A stretch of 64,000 nucleotides of DNA from Pirellulimonas nuda (GTDB taxonomy: Bacteria > Planctomycetota > Planctomycetia > Pirellulales > Lacipirellulaceae), in NCBI RefSeq assembly GCF_007750855.1, contig NZ_CP036291.1:2790001-2854000 (forward strand). The letters run 5' to 3'. Below are positions 10,844 to 20,272 of this stretch, one piece after another. Position numbers and translations under genes: made by a program. Below the pieces are notes generated by a model, which was given only the letters and a program-made list of their open reading frames with translations, ran no database searches and had not been told where the DNA came from. Each line of letters begins with the position of its first letter. The stretch's first letter is position 1.

Positions 10844-13303
10844 ATGCGAAAGAGATTCAACTGCTGGCGGCGCCCTCTCCTTTCCCCTGGCCCTCCGGGA
10901 CATCGATTGAACCGGTCGGACGCCATGGCCATGCCTACCCATGCGCGGTACGCGGTCGGCGCGCTGTCAATGCGACGCGTGTGCGCCGCGTTGCTGGTCG
11001 CCGTTGCCAGCATTACCGGGTTACAACAGAGCAATGGTGCTGAGTCAGCGGCGATCGAGTCCGCCCTCGCTCAGGCCGGGGACAACGCCGCCGAGCTGCG
11101 CGAGGCCCTTGCGACGGTCCCGGAGCCGCAGCGGCCTGGCATGCGGTTCTTGATCGCGCATATGCCGGCCGACGACCTCCAGGAGTTGTCGGCCGAATTC
11201 TTGGTCGAGCACGTCGTTTACGCCTACCGTGCGTGGGAAGAATCGCCCTGGCGCGAGCAGGTCGATGAGGCGTTGTTCTTCAACGACGTGCTCCCCTACG
11301 CCAGCGTCAACGAGCGCCGGGACCAGTGGCGCAAGGACTTCTACGAACGATTCACGCCGATGGTTAAGGGCGTCAACACCCCCGGCGAGGCCGCGGCGAA
11401 GCTCAACAACGAGATCTTCCCGCTGCTGAAGGTCAAGTACAGCAAGCGACGGCGAAAGGCCGACCAGAGCCCGTACGAGACGATCCAGAGCGGGTTGGCG
11501 TCCTGCACGGGGCTGTCGGTCCTATTGATCGACGCGTGCCGCTCGGTCGGCGTTCCGGCCCGGTTTGTCGGCACGCCGCTCTGGTCGGACAACAGCGGCA
11601 ACCACTCCTGGGTTGAGGTGTGGGACGGGGGCTGGCATTTCACGGGCGCGGCCGAGCCCGCCGGCATGGAACTCGACCGGGGCTGGTTTGGCGGACGCGC
11701 ATCGCGGGCGCAACGCGACAACCCCCGCTACGCCATCTACGCCACCAGCTTCCGCCACACGCCGCTCAGCTTCCCGATGGTGTGGGACCGCCGCAATCAG
11801 TCGGTGTCGGCCGTGAATGTCTCCGACCGCTATACCTCGAAAGACGAAGCGGTCCCGGAAGGGTCCACCTCGGTGCGGTTCTGTGTCGTGGACCCCGCGA
11901 CACGGCAGCGCGTCCAGTGCACTCTCTCGGTCGAAGACTCGTCTGGACAAACCCGGTTCAGCGGCGAAACGAAGGACGAACGCTTCGACGGAAACGACCA
12001 CTTGTCCGCGACGCTCCCGGGGGGCGAGCGGTACCGGGTGGTGGCCCGGCGGGAGGGCGTCGTCGTCGAGCAGGAGATCGAAGCCCACGGCGACGAGCAG
12101 CTTGTGACCCTTCGTTTGCCCGGCGCCGACGATCCCGTGCAGCAGCTCGTGGGCTATCTGGCCGAGCCGCGCGACACGCGCCCGCCGCTTGCCGACCAGC
12201 CTTTCGCGAAGACCGGGCTGACGCGGGAGCAGGCCGAACGTGGGCAGCAGATGCTCTGGGAGGACCACGAGAAGATGATCCGCGAAACGCGCGCCCAGGA
12301 AATGGAGGCCAAGACGCTCGTCGACGGAGACTTCACGATGCCGTTTGCCTACACGGTGTTCGGCGAGAAGCCCCCCGGCGGGCGGAGCCTGTACATCTCG
12401 ATGCACGGGGGGGGCGGGACGGCCGAGCGTGTCAACACCCAGCAGTGGAAGAATCAGCAGCGGCTCTACCGGCCCGCAGAGGGGGTGTACCTGGCGCCGC
12501 GGGCGCCGACGGACACCTGGAACCTGTGGCAGATGCCGCATATCGATCGGTTGTTCACCCGGCTGATCGAGGACCTGATCGTCTTGGAAGACGTAGACCC
12601 CGACCGTGTCTACGTGATGGGCTACTCCGCCGGCGGCGACGGCGCCTTCCAGCTCGCCCCACGCATGGCGGACCGCTGGGCTGCTGCGGCGATGATGGCG
12701 GGCCACCCGGGCGACGCCTCGCCGCTGGGCTTGCGGAATATCGGTTTCGCGGTCTACATGGGGGGCAGGGATGGGGCCTACAAGCGGAACGAGCACGCGG
12801 CCCGCTGGAAGGAGAAGCTCGCCGAACTGAGGTCCGCCGACCCAGAGGGCTACTTCCACAAAGTAACCATCTACCCCGAAAAGGGGCACTGGATGGACGG
12901 CGAGGACGCCTCGGCGCTGCCTTGGCTGGCGGCGCAAACCCGAAACCCACTCCCCGAGAAGGTCGTTTGGCAGCAAGACAACATCACCCACGACCGGTTC
13001 TACTGGCTGTCGATCGGCGATCAGCCGGTCAAGAAGGGGGCAACTATCGTGGCGACGCGCGACGCCCAGCAGGTCTCGATCGAAGCCGACGGCATTGACG
13101 AGGTCACAGTGCTGCTCAACGACGAGATGCTCGACCTCGACAAGCCCCTGCGGATTACGTCCGGCGAGCGGGTGCTGTTCGAGGGGACCCCGGAGCGCAC
13201 GATCGCCATGTTGAGCAAGACGCTCGACGAGCGGGGAGACCCACGCGGAGTCTTCTCCGCGGCGGTGACCGTGCGCCCAGGGGGCGACGCCGCGGGCGAG
13301 TAG
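10844..13303 (+). CDS. Secreted transglutaminase-like/esterase fusion protein
   Basis: About 819 residues. The ATG at 10844 has a GAGG ribosome site 7 bases upstream; an internal ATG at 10970 starts directly at the signal peptide (MRRVCAALLVAVASITG). The N-terminal half has a transglutaminase-like core: Cys221 in SCTGLSVLLIDACRSVGVPA and His254 in GNHSWVEVWDGGW, but the third catalytic acid is not obvious (FTGAAEP). The C-terminal half is an alpha/beta-hydrolase of the esterase or depolymerase type: an oxyanion-type YISMHGGGG, the nucleophile Ser595 in GYSAGGDG, and a candidate His in EKGHWMDG. The combination suggests cleavage or deacylation of an extracellular polymer. It follows the sulfatase by 54 bp and ends 15 bp before the convergent cutC gene. 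The two-domain reading is good; the substrate is unknown. Confidence 0.8.
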   Translation: MRKRFNCWRRPLLSPGPPGHRLNRSDAMAMPTHARYAVGALSMRRVCAALLVAVASITGLQQSNGAESAAIESALAQAGDNAAELREALATVPEPQRPGMRFLIAHMPADDLQELSAEFLVEHVVYAYRAWEESPWREQVDEALFFNDVLPYASVNERRDQWRKDFYERFTPMVKGVNTPGEAAAKLNNEIFPLLKVKYSKRRRKADQSPYETIQSGLASCTGLSVLLIDACRSVGVPARFVGTPLWSDNSGNHSWVEVWDGGWHFTGAAEPAGMELDRGWFGGRASRAQRDNPRYAIYATSFRHTPLSFPMVWDRRNQSVSAVNVSDRYTSKDEAVPEGSTSVRFCVVDPATRQRVQCTLSVEDSSGQTRFSGETKDERFDGNDHLSATLPGGERYRVVARREGVVVEQEIEAHGDEQLVTLRLPGADDPVQQLVGYLAEPRDTRPPLADQPFAKTGLTREQAERGQQMLWEDHEKMIRETRAQEMEAKTLVDGDFTMPFAYTVFGEKPPGGRSLYISMHGGGGTAERVNTQQWKNQQRLYRPAEGVYLAPRAPTDTWNLWQMPHIDRLFTRLIEDLIVLEDVDPDRVYVMGYSAGGDGAFQLAPRMADRWAAAAMMAGHPGDASPLGLRNIGFAVYMGGRDGAYKRNEHAARWKEKLAELRSADPEGYFHKVTIYPEKGHWMDGEDASALPWLAAQTRNPLPEKVVWQQDNITHDRFYWLSIGDQPVKKGATIVATRDAQQVSIEADGIDEVTVLLNDEMLDLDKPLRITSGERVLFEGTPERTIAMLSKTLDERGDPRGVFSAAVTVRPGGDAAGE

Positions 13304-13318
13304 CCGCGTCGCCGCCGG

Positions 13319-14098
13319 TTAGCCGCCGGATATCGCCCGTCGTAATGCAGCAACGGCTGCCGGGTCGACCGACCGCCACGCGCCGCTACCGAGCCGGCGG
13401 AGGTCGCACAGGGCTGCGGACATGGCCGGCGTCGTCGAGGGGTCGTAGCGACCGGTCGACGCCCCCACGTGCAGCGAGGTACAGCCCGTGGTGGCGAGCA
13501 GCTCGGCGGCGCCGGCCGCATCGATCCCGCCCCCTGCGAGCACCTCGATCCGCCCCGCCGCCATCCCGACCAGCCGCCGCAAGGCCGCGCTCCCTTCTCG
13601 GGCAGTAGCCGCACCGCCGCTGGTCAGCACCCGGGTCACGCCAAGGTTGATCAGCGATTGCAGCGCCGCGTCGAGCGATCGGGCGGCGTCGAAGGCGCGG
13701 TGGAAAACGGTTTCGGCGCCCGCTGCGATCGAGACCATCTGCGCAACCCGGGCCTCGTCTACCGCTGAGTTAACGGTGAGCATGCCGAAGACGACGCCGG
13801 CGGCGCCCGCTTCGAGCGACTTCGAAGCATCGGCCTCCATGCACCGAAACTCTGCTTCCGAATAAGCGAACCCGGCGGCCCGGGGACGGATCATCGAGAC
13901 GACCGGCAGGCCGACCCCGCGGACGACCTGCTCGACAAGCCCAAGCGAGGGAGTCAGCCCGCCCAGTTCCAGGCCGCCGCAGAGCTCCAGACGACCGGCG
14001 CCGGCCGCTTCTGCCGCCAGGGCGTCGTCGAGCGACCCGACGCACACCTCCAGGAGAGGGACTGGGCGAGCGGGCTCGGGTTGCTGGAGCGGTTGCAT
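13319..14098 (-). CDS. cutC: CutC-family protein
   Basis: 259 residues from the ATG at 14098. The frame is open upstream to 14866, but that part is the antisense of the symporter gene and is not coding. CutC features are clear: LLEVCVGSLDDALAAEAAGA and RLELCGGLELGGLTPS at the start, VVSMIRPRAAGFAYS in the middle, FHRAFDA, VLTSGG and IEVLAGGGI towards the end. The length matches the family (about 250). CutC was first described in copper homeostasis, but its biochemical role is still uncertain; it is a TIM-barrel protein of the cytoplasm. The start codon lies 2 bp after the stop codon of the symporter, so the two genes are almost certainly one transcript. If the symporter nonsense codon is real, polarity could lower cutC expression. 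Confidence 0.92.
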   Translation of the reverse strand: MQPLQQPEPARPVPLLEVCVGSLDDALAAEAAGAGRLELCGGLELGGLTPSLGLVEQVVRGVGLPVVSMIRPRAAGFAYSEAEFRCMEADASKSLEAGAAGVVFGMLTVNSAVDEARVAQMVSIAAGAETVFHRAFDAARSLDAALQSLINLGVTRVLTSGGAATAREGSAALRRLVGMAAGRIEVLAGGGIDAAGAAELLATTGCTSLHVGASTGRYDPSTTPAMSAALCDLRRLGSGAWRSVDPAAVAALRRAISGG

Positions 14099-14100
14099 GG

Positions 14101-15906
14101 TCACGCTGCGCGGGGGGTGGGGGGCGCTCGCCAGTAGGTGGCGGCCAAGGCTGCGGTCGATACGACGCTCGTCAGTGCAAGCAGTCCGCACTGGAGGGGC
14201 TCGCCGTACAAGAACTTCCCAACGGCGAAGAGGAGGGAATAGATCGCGACGCAGCCCAACGCCATCCGCAGCAGGCCGATGCGGATCGATTCCCCGTCTT
14301 TCGGCCCATCGAGCATGTCGCCTCGCCGCGCAGCTTCCCGGTACACCCGACGCCAACCGGGGCCGCTGGGCCGGACCTGTCGGCAGAAAGCCTCGAGCGT
14401 CGCGGGCCGTTCGGGCGGCGAGAGCCAGATCGCTGAGAACCAAATGGCGGTCGTGACGGCGACGCCCAGACAGAGCGCCTGCCAGCCCGCTAGGCCGTGG
14501 TCGGGGCCGAACTGGAGGTAGGCGGCCACCACCACGGACGCCGCCATCGCCACGATCTCGGCGAAAGCGTTTACCCGCCACCAGTACCAACGCAGGATGT
14601 AGATCAGGTCGGTTCCGGCGCCGACGCTGAGCAACAGATCGAAGCCCTGCTTGGCGGTCTGCAGCCAGAGGGCGAGCAGGCTTGCCAGCAGCATCATCAC
14701 CACGGTGGAGATGCGGCCGACCATCACCAGACGCTGCGGAGAAGCGGCGGGATCGACCACGCGTTGGTAAAAGTCGCCGGTGACGTACGACGCCCCCCAG
14801 TTGAGGTGCGTCGAGATGGTCGAGACGTACGCCGACAGCAGCGACGCGATGATCAAACCACGCCATCCGATGGGCGCCATCGTCAACATCGCCGGATAAG
14901 CCAAGTCGTGGCCGAGCTTCGACTCATCAACCGCGGGGAAAGCGGCCCGCAGGTCGGCGAGCTCCGGGTAGACGACGATCGAGGCAAGCGCGACGAGGAT
15001 CCAGGGCCACGGCCGCAGGGCGTAGTGGGCGACGTTGAACAGCATCACGGCGCCGAACGCGTGGTCTTCGTTCTTCGCGGCGAGCATCCGCTGCGCCAGA
15101 TAGCCGCCTCCGCCCGGCTCCGCGCCCGGGTACCACACGCTCCACCACTGCACGGTGAGGGGCACCAGGAGCGTGGTCGCAAGCAGGTCGCGGCTCTCGG
15201 TGCTGCTCCAATCCCAGGCGGGCGTCAACGCCTGCTTGGCGGCGACCGAATCGTGCGAGAAAAGCCCCGAGAGTCCGCCAACGCTGGGGTGCTGGAGGGC
15301 GAAGTACGCGGCGGCGATGGCGCCGGTCATCGCGACCCCGAACAACAGGCAGTCGGTCAGCACCACGGCGCGGAACCCGCCGAAGGCGCTCAGGACGAGC
15401 GTTGTCACGCCGCCGCAGATAAGCACGGTTGCCGGGGAGGCGCCCAGCAGCACCTGCCCAAGCTTGATCGCGGCGACCGACACCACCGCCATCACGATGA
15501 CGTTGAAGACCACTCCTAGGTAGAGCGCGCGAAACACGCGGAGCACCACGGCGGGTCGTCCACTGTAGCGCAGCTCGTAGAACTCGAGATCGGTCCGCAC
15601 CCCAGAACGCCTCCACAGCCTCGCATAGAGGAAAACCGTCAACATCCCGGTGAGCAGGAACGCCCACCAAGCCCAGTTGCCGGAGACCCCCTTAGTCCGC
15701 ACCAGTTCCGTGACGAGCCCGGGCGTATCGGCGGCGAAGGTGGTGGCGACCATCGAGAGGCCAAGCAGCCAACCGGACATCCGCCTCCCGGACAAGAAAA
15801 ATTGCTCGGGGTCCCGCCCCGCCCGCCGGCTCGATCACACGCCCACCCCGGCCGTCACCACGAGCACCGCGGCGACAATCAGGCCGTCAACCAGGGCTAG
15901 CTGCAT
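14101..15906 (-). pseudogene. Sodium/solute symporter (SSS family) with in-frame TGA in the first membrane helix
   Basis: The reading frame begins at the ATG at 15906 (MQLALVDGLIVAAVLVV and so on), reaches TGA at 15837-15835 after 23 codons, and then continues in the same frame as SSRRAGRDPEQFFLSGRRM and the rest of a sodium/solute symporter to the stop at 14101. The sequence on both sides of TGA is typical of the first helix and first cytoplasmic loop of SSS transporters, so one codon, most likely TGG for Trp, has become a stop. Later helices, including FNVIVMAVVSVAAIKLGQ and ASYVTGDFYQR, are intact. Translation could restart at the ATG at 15780 but would lack helix one. Either the gene is a fresh pseudogene or the base is a sequencing error. 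It is directly upstream of cutC. Known family members import sugars, acids or other solutes with sodium. Confidence 0.75.
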
Positions 15907-16262
15907 CGCGGGGTTCGCTGGAGGTTGGTGCGATCGAACGGGGCAGTGAAATAGACCCGAAACAAAGCGGCCGCCGCAAGTCCGCTAGAAATAAGTCAGG
16001 CGCTGCGCTCAACTCGTGCCTTCCCCGTTGTCCTGCTTGCTGATGACGAGTTCCGGCCGCGCGGAGTCACGCGCCGCCGCCCGCACCAGCACCGGCGCGC
16101 AATCGCCGCACAGCAGGGCCGTTTCCGACTCATTAGCCTTGAGTATGGTCAACTTGGCGTTCACACAGCAGGCGCTCACAAGGCGGAGATTATCCGTCCA
16201 ATACCGTTGCGTCATGCACCGACAACTGAGCCAGCATGCCGTGATGGCGTCAGCGGCGATGC
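15907..16262. other. Intergenic region upstream of the symporter gene
   Basis: No recognisable gene or RNA. The right part (from about 16210) resembles the bases preceding another IS630 relic near 18.5 kb, so some of it is probably insertion-sequence flank. Confidence 0.4.
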
Positions 16263-16860
16263 ATGAGCCCCAAGGGATTGGTCGTCGATCTGGAAGCCCG
16301 TCAGCTGCGTGCGGTGAAGCTGCTTTGCGAGGGCTGGAGAGTAGACGACGTAGCGGGGGGGCCAATCCGCAACGCGCCCCGCGCGCCGGCTGTCGAAGCA
16401 GCAGCGTTCCCGGCTGCGTCGTCTGTTGAGGGCCGGTCTCCGCTAGGCCGGCTTCGACACCAATCTATGGACGCTTCTGCGGGTCGCGGAGTTGATTGGC
16501 AGGGGTTCGGAGTCTGACGCCACTCGACGTACGTCGGCCGGATACTGCACGCCCTGGGGTTCTCTCGCCAAAGCGTCGGCGTGTGCAGATGTTCGTCCCG
16601 CGCATGGATCTCAACGCGAAGGCGGATGGCTCCGTCTGGTTCCTCATCGTCCTGCGACTTGAGCTGAGCGGCAAGACGCACGTGGTATGGGACAACCTGG
16701 GCGCCGACCGACGAGCGGAGAACTGCCTGCGGGCGATGGGTGGCCAGTGGGACCAGTCGAAGTCGCGTTGGCTGACCAGGCGTTCGAGCAGGCCCTGCTC
16801 TGCGGAAACTTCCGCTGGGCCGGATCGATCTCCCGTGACTCTTGTTGCCTACGCGTGGAA
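16263..16860 (+). pseudogene. Decayed IS630-family transposase with internal deletion
   Basis: The ATG at 16263 opens a frame, MSPKGLVVDLEARQLRAVK, that matches the helix-turn-helix start of the IS630 copy at 53.2 kb (EARRRRAVKLLEEGWMVKDVA). After about 35 codons the match breaks. It resumes downstream in another frame as VQMFVPRMDLNAKADGSVW and HVVWDNLGADRRAENCL, which match the second catalytic Asp block of the 53 kb copy (HVVGDNLGAHRRTESRL), and ends with FEQALLCGNFRWA. The block holding the first catalytic Asp (IDESG) is missing, and frames shift several times. It cannot encode an active transposase. This is a relic of the same element family found again at 53.2 kb and, as a shorter piece, near 18.4 kb. 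Confidence 0.7.
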
Positions 16861-16869
16861 CGAAACATG

Positions 16870-17328
16870 GCTCCGACCTTCTGCTTGCTCCGCACGCTGT
16901 TTTATGCCTCTCCAGGTGACAACAGATTCCGCCCCCTGAGGGATAAAAGAAAGCCCACCCGTCTGGCCCCACATTCCCCCGCCGGCCGCCCGGACGCCAC
17001 GAGTCCAAAGCGGCCCGCCGGGAGTGGAGCACCGGCCAGATCTCTGCCGCCGCCGCTGGACCTGTCTCCTAGGCGCCGAATCAGGTACCGCCTTCTACCG
17101 CCGGGCCGGCCCACGGAATGTGTAGGCGCCGCCTACGAAGAGCACACTGACGGTTGGCCAGAAGGCGGTGGAGAGCAGCACGACTAGAACAACGCATGCC
17201 CAGGATACGACGGCCCACGGAGGCGGATGCGACCGGAACTCGGGCGGAGGACCCCCCGGTCTTCGCTACCCGACTAAAGGGGCGTTCTCGGTTGGAGGAC
17301 TGGAACAAGAAGCCTGCTCGCAACGCGA
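16870..17328. other. Intergenic region, no gene seen
   Basis: About 460 bp between the IS630 relic and the sigma-like gene. Several short frames exist on both strands but none resembles a known protein or has a convincing start. Confidence 0.4.
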
Positions 17329-17892
17329 TCACGCCGACACCGGCGTCGCCGAGAACGCCCGCCAGTTATCGGCCAGCTCCCGCCGCAGCTGGCTTATCCG
17401 CCCGGCCGAGACGCCGAATAGCTCCGCGGCGCCGCGGGTCGTCTCTCCCTCGGCCAGCGTCTGGGCGATCCGCCGCTTAGGCTCAGGAAGAAGTTCCAGC
17501 CACGCCCGGAAGTCGATCCGGACCGCGGCGATCTCGGCCGGGGTGGCGTGGCGGTCTGCGACCAGCTCGGTCCAGCCGGCGGATTCATCTTCGCGGCGCT
17601 CCGGCCCGAGCGCATCCTGGTTCGCGAGCCTCGACCCTAGCCGCCTACCTGCGCGGCCCAGTCGGACAGCGTAGATTGCCAGCGGTGTTGCGTACGCGTC
17701 TGACTCGCGACCCTGCACGGCCAGACGGTGGTAGTTAATGGCTGCCTGGGCGACCGCCTCGCTGCGGGCGTCGTCCAAGGCTTCGCCTTTCAAGCCACGC
17801 AGCAGTTTGCGGACCTGACGTTCGATTTGGGGCATCAGTGCTACAAAGCCTGCATGCCATGCCGGTGCGCAGGGATCTACAAACACGCTCAT
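17329..17892 (-). CDS. Sigma-70 region-4-like helix-turn-helix protein
   Basis: 187 residues from the ATG at 17892; the frame is open to 17985 but the upstream part looks non-coding. The N-terminal half (MSVFVDPCAPAWHAGFVALM) is mostly helical, with QIERQVRKLLRGLKGEALDD and RSEAVAQAAINYHRLA, resembling a weak sigma region-2 arrangement. The C-terminal 60 residues, with ARIDFRAW-type spacing and LLPEPKRRIAQTLAEGETTR then GAAELFGVSAGRISQLRREL, form a clear region-4-type HTH. Proteins like this occur in planctomycete genomes and are usually labelled sigma-factor-like. It probably binds DNA and may direct RNA polymerase, but no ECF region 2.1/2.2 motif is evident. No anti-sigma gene is adjacent. 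It stands alone among insertion-sequence relics, so its targets cannot be guessed. Confidence 0.65.
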   Translation of the reverse strand: MSVFVDPCAPAWHAGFVALMPQIERQVRKLLRGLKGEALDDARSEAVAQAAINYHRLAVQGRESDAYATPLAIYAVRLGRAGRRLGSRLANQDALGPERREDESAGWTELVADRHATPAEIAAVRIDFRAWLELLPEPKRRIAQTLAEGETTRGAAELFGVSAGRISQLRRELADNWRAFSATPVSA

Positions 17893-18379
17893 CTTCGGGG
17901 CGTCCTCGGGGAAAGGACCGCCCCCGCAGACCGAGAGCGGTCGTGTAGGGGAAACACAACCGCTCTCGCGTCGTGCAGAGAGCAAAGAGACGGTTAGCCG
18001 GCCGCAATGCGGGCCTCATGCCGTGCGACGGGGGCCCGCGAGTCCGTTGGAGCGGCGGCGGCTAGAAGATTGATCAGGCGGGGAGGGGCTGCTCAGCCGA
18101 CGTGGCGGGCGGCTAGACCTTCCTCAAATACTTATTGCGCAAATCCGCCGATTGTTTAGTGCGTTGATGCAGCCTTTCTCAGTATGATTCGTCCGCAAAC
18201 GTTCGATAGGAAGCCGCGTTCCATGATCCCCCTCGATCCCGGAGCTGCGTTCTCAGGCGCTCGCATGCAAGGCGGCTGACCGACTTTGCAAGATGCAAGT
18301 CTGACTGCTAAGCCGCTCCGAACTGAGTGGCGAATCGCCGGAGTATGGGTTCGCCGCCCGTATGATTCAGGGGACCATG

Positions 18380-18545
18380 CGGTTGCTCCACCGCAACCGA
18401 ATCCGCCGGGGAGATGGCTCGCTCCGTAGCGCGTGCATGCCGTCGATTAGCCCCAGATCGGCGGCTGATTTGTTGGGTTTCATGCATCACCATTGAAGCC
18501 ATCACGACCTGCTGGTTCGGTTACCGATGCATGTGGCAAGGGAAG
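18380..18545 (-). pseudogene. 5-prime remnant of an IS630-type element
   Basis: Read on the minus strand, the stretch ending in gatgcatgaaaccca parallels the bases around the start of the 16.3 kb IS630 relic (gatgcatgagcccca), including the upstream gtgatggc motif. The first codons, MKPNKSAADLG against MSPKGLVVDLE, line up, and then similarity fades. Only a short 5-prime piece survives. Confidence 0.35.
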
Positions 18546-18628
18546 CTTCTGACGCTAAAAGGCATTCGGCTACTTGGTTCGGTGGGTACGTCCTTCCGCA
18601 CCACGTTTGGCCGAGGCGCTCGCTGGCT

Positions 18629-18658
18629 TTGATTCGACGGCGCTATTCGCACTATAAT
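18629..18658 (+). promoter_or_regulatory. Candidate sigma-70 promoter for the sulfatase gene
   Basis: TTGATT at 18629-18634 and a perfect TATAAT at 18653-18658 are separated by 18 bases. This is the best -35/-10 pair I see in this GC-rich region. It lies about 220 bp before the sulfatase ATG at 18881. It is a pattern match only. Confidence 0.4.
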
Positions 18659-18995
18659 GGCGTGAGTAGCAGGTTAACACGGCGTGCTGGAACGATCGCG
18701 CAACGACGAAGCGCGTCCGAACGAGAACCCAGTGAACTATCTCCCGCGCCGAGTCTTCAAAGCAGTCCTGACGGCTCGGCGTCTTCCGTTTGGTTACTCG
18801 AAAGCGGCCGCGGCCCCGCCCTGCCCTACCCCGCCCTGCCCTGCCCTCTGCAACCTTCCGCCGCCACAGCGAGTCGCCCTATGAAGCCACTACTTTGTCT
18901 GATGTCCCGGCTGGGTGCGTGCCGCTATGGATTGATCGCCGCCCTGGCCCTTTTGCACGCCAGCGGTGGGGCCCAGGCGACCGATGGGGACATTA

Positions 18996-19005
18996 AGGCG
19001 AAGCC
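18996..19005. repeat. ISAs1 target-site duplication, left copy
   Basis: The sequence AGGCGAAGCC occurs here and again at 20263-20272, exactly bracketing the element; 10 bp fits the 8-10 bp reported for this family. Confidence 0.85.
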
Positions 19006-20262
19006 CACGGCGATTGCGCCAAGCTAGGCAATATGCGACCCTCTAGGCAAGCCGGCGTTTGGAATGGCAGCAGGTGTTGCCTGGCGGCCGGCGGGACCTG
19101 GAGGGATGGGCATGGGCGCCAAGGCGAGCGTGCGGATTGCGGAGCATTTCGAGGGCCTCACCGACCCGCGTCGGCGTGAGGTGACCTACCCGCTGGTGAA
19201 CATCGTGGCGATGGCGTTGTGCGCGGTGCTGAGCGGGGCGGACGACTTCGTGGCGATCGCCGACTGGTCGCGGGAGAAGAAGGATTGGCTGGCGAGATTC
19301 TTGGACATGAGCAGTGGGGTCCCCTCGCACGACCGCTTCAACGCGGTCTTCGCGGCGATCAAGCCGGCGGAGTTCGAGAAGTGCCTGCTGAGCTTCATCA
19401 CGGCGTTGCACGAGGTGACCGAAGGGCAGGTGATCGCGATCGACGGCAAGACCTTACGGAGGAGCTTCGACGCGGCGAGCAGCAAGGCGCCGATCCACAT
19501 GGTCAGCGCGTGGGCGTCGGCCAATCACATCGCGCTGGGGCAGGTGGTCACCGACGCGAAGAGCAACGAGATCACGGCCATTCCCAAGCTGCTGGATATC
19601 CTAGAAATCCAGGGGTGTTTGGTGACGATCGATGCGATGGGCTGCCAGCGGGAGATCGCCGAGCAGATCGTCGTGGGAGGGGGGGACTACGTGCTGGCGG
19701 TCAAGGGGAACCAGCCCAAGCTGCACACAGCGATCAAGGGCTTCTTCGCCGCCCACCTCGAAGACGATTGCAGCGGCATCGATTGCCGCCGCTCCGAGTC
19801 GCACGAGAAGGGGCACGGCCGGCAGGACGATCGCTACTACTACTTAGCGAAGCTTCCGGACGGGTTCGACGAGGGGAGCAAGTGGCGCGGGCTCAAGGCG
19901 ATCGGCCTGGCGTGCCGCATCACGACCCACGCCGACGGAACGCAGACGCACGACACCCGCTACTACATCGCCAGCCGCTACCTCAGCGGCCAAAAGTTCG
20001 CCGACGCGGTCCGTGGCCACTGGGCGATCGAGAACGCGTTGCACTGGCAACTAGACGTCACCTTCGGCGAAGACCAATGCCGCATCCGCAAAGGCCACGC
20101 CGACGCCAACTTCAGCCTGCTGCGCAGGACAGCGCTGAGCCTGCTCAAGAACAACACCTCACGCAAGCTGGGCGTCAAGAACAAACGCCTCGCGGCCGCA
20201 TGGAGCGACCAGTATCGGCTGGAAGTCCTGTGCGGGAGGTGAGTTATGGTGCGATCGCCCTG
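19006..20262 (+). mobile_element. ISAs1-family insertion sequence, apparently complete
   Basis: 1257 bp between 10-bp direct repeats. The ends are imperfect inverted repeats: left CACGGCGATTGCGCCA, right (reverse complement) CAGGGCGATCGCACCA, 13 of 16 matching. It carries one transposase gene in the direction of the split sulfatase. Perfect target copies and an intact transposase suggest a recent insertion. Confidence 0.88.
19112..20242 (+). CDS. ISAs1-family transposase
   Basis: 376 residues. The ATG at 19112 is preceded by GGAGGG with suitable spacing; another in-frame ATG at 19106 sits too close to that site. The protein opens EHFEGLTDPRRREVTYPLVN, the hallmark of ISAs1 and H-repeat-associated transposases. 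The DDE residues are visible: Asp in VIAIDGKTLRRS, Asp in LVTIDAMGCQREIA, and Glu in GHWAIENALHWQLDV. The conserved C-terminal stretch with RRTALSLLKN is present. Length is normal for the family. It lies inside the element at 19006-20262, whose ends and target copies are intact, so it may still be active. It cuts and moves the DNA of its own element; here it disrupted a sulfatase gene. Confidence 0.93.
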   Translation: MGAKASVRIAEHFEGLTDPRRREVTYPLVNIVAMALCAVLSGADDFVAIADWSREKKDWLARFLDMSSGVPSHDRFNAVFAAIKPAEFEKCLLSFITALHEVTEGQVIAIDGKTLRRSFDAASSKAPIHMVSAWASANHIALGQVVTDAKSNEITAIPKLLDILEIQGCLVTIDAMGCQREIAEQIVVGGGDYVLAVKGNQPKLHTAIKGFFAAHLEDDCSGIDCRRSESHEKGHGRQDDRYYYLAKLPDGFDEGSKWRGLKAIGLACRITTHADGTQTHDTRYYIASRYLSGQKFADAVRGHWAIENALHWQLDVTFGEDQCRIRKGHADANFSLLRRTALSLLKNNTSRKLGVKNKRLAAAWSDQYRLEVLCGR

Positions 20263-20272
20263 AGGCGAAGCC
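20263..20272. repeat. ISAs1 target-site duplication, right copy
   Basis: AGGCGAAGCC, identical to 18996-19005. Confidence 0.85.

Larger units (their letters stand above)
17893..18880. other. Long intergenic region upstream of the interrupted sulfatase
   Basis: Almost 1 kb without an intact gene. It contains an IS630 5-prime relic on the minus strand (about 18.38-18.54 kb) and a good candidate promoter at 18629-18658. Just before the sulfatase ATG is a short C-rich run of repeated ccctgcc units (about 18818-18845). Nothing else recognised. Confidence 0.45.

Noticed and set aside
11522-12991. Long minus-strand frame opposite the transglutaminase-esterase gene
   Set aside because: Antisense shadow without any recognisable motif, while the plus strand has clear catalytic motifs.
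14099-14866. Upstream extension of the cutC frame, which would give a 515-residue protein
   Set aside because: It lies antisense to the conserved symporter gene, is Arg/Pro-rich, and CutC similarity begins only at the ATG at 14098.
15835-15837. Reading the symporter TGA as selenocysteine
   Set aside because: SSS transporters are not selenoproteins, the neighbours of the codon suggest Trp, and I see no SECIS-like stem just after it.
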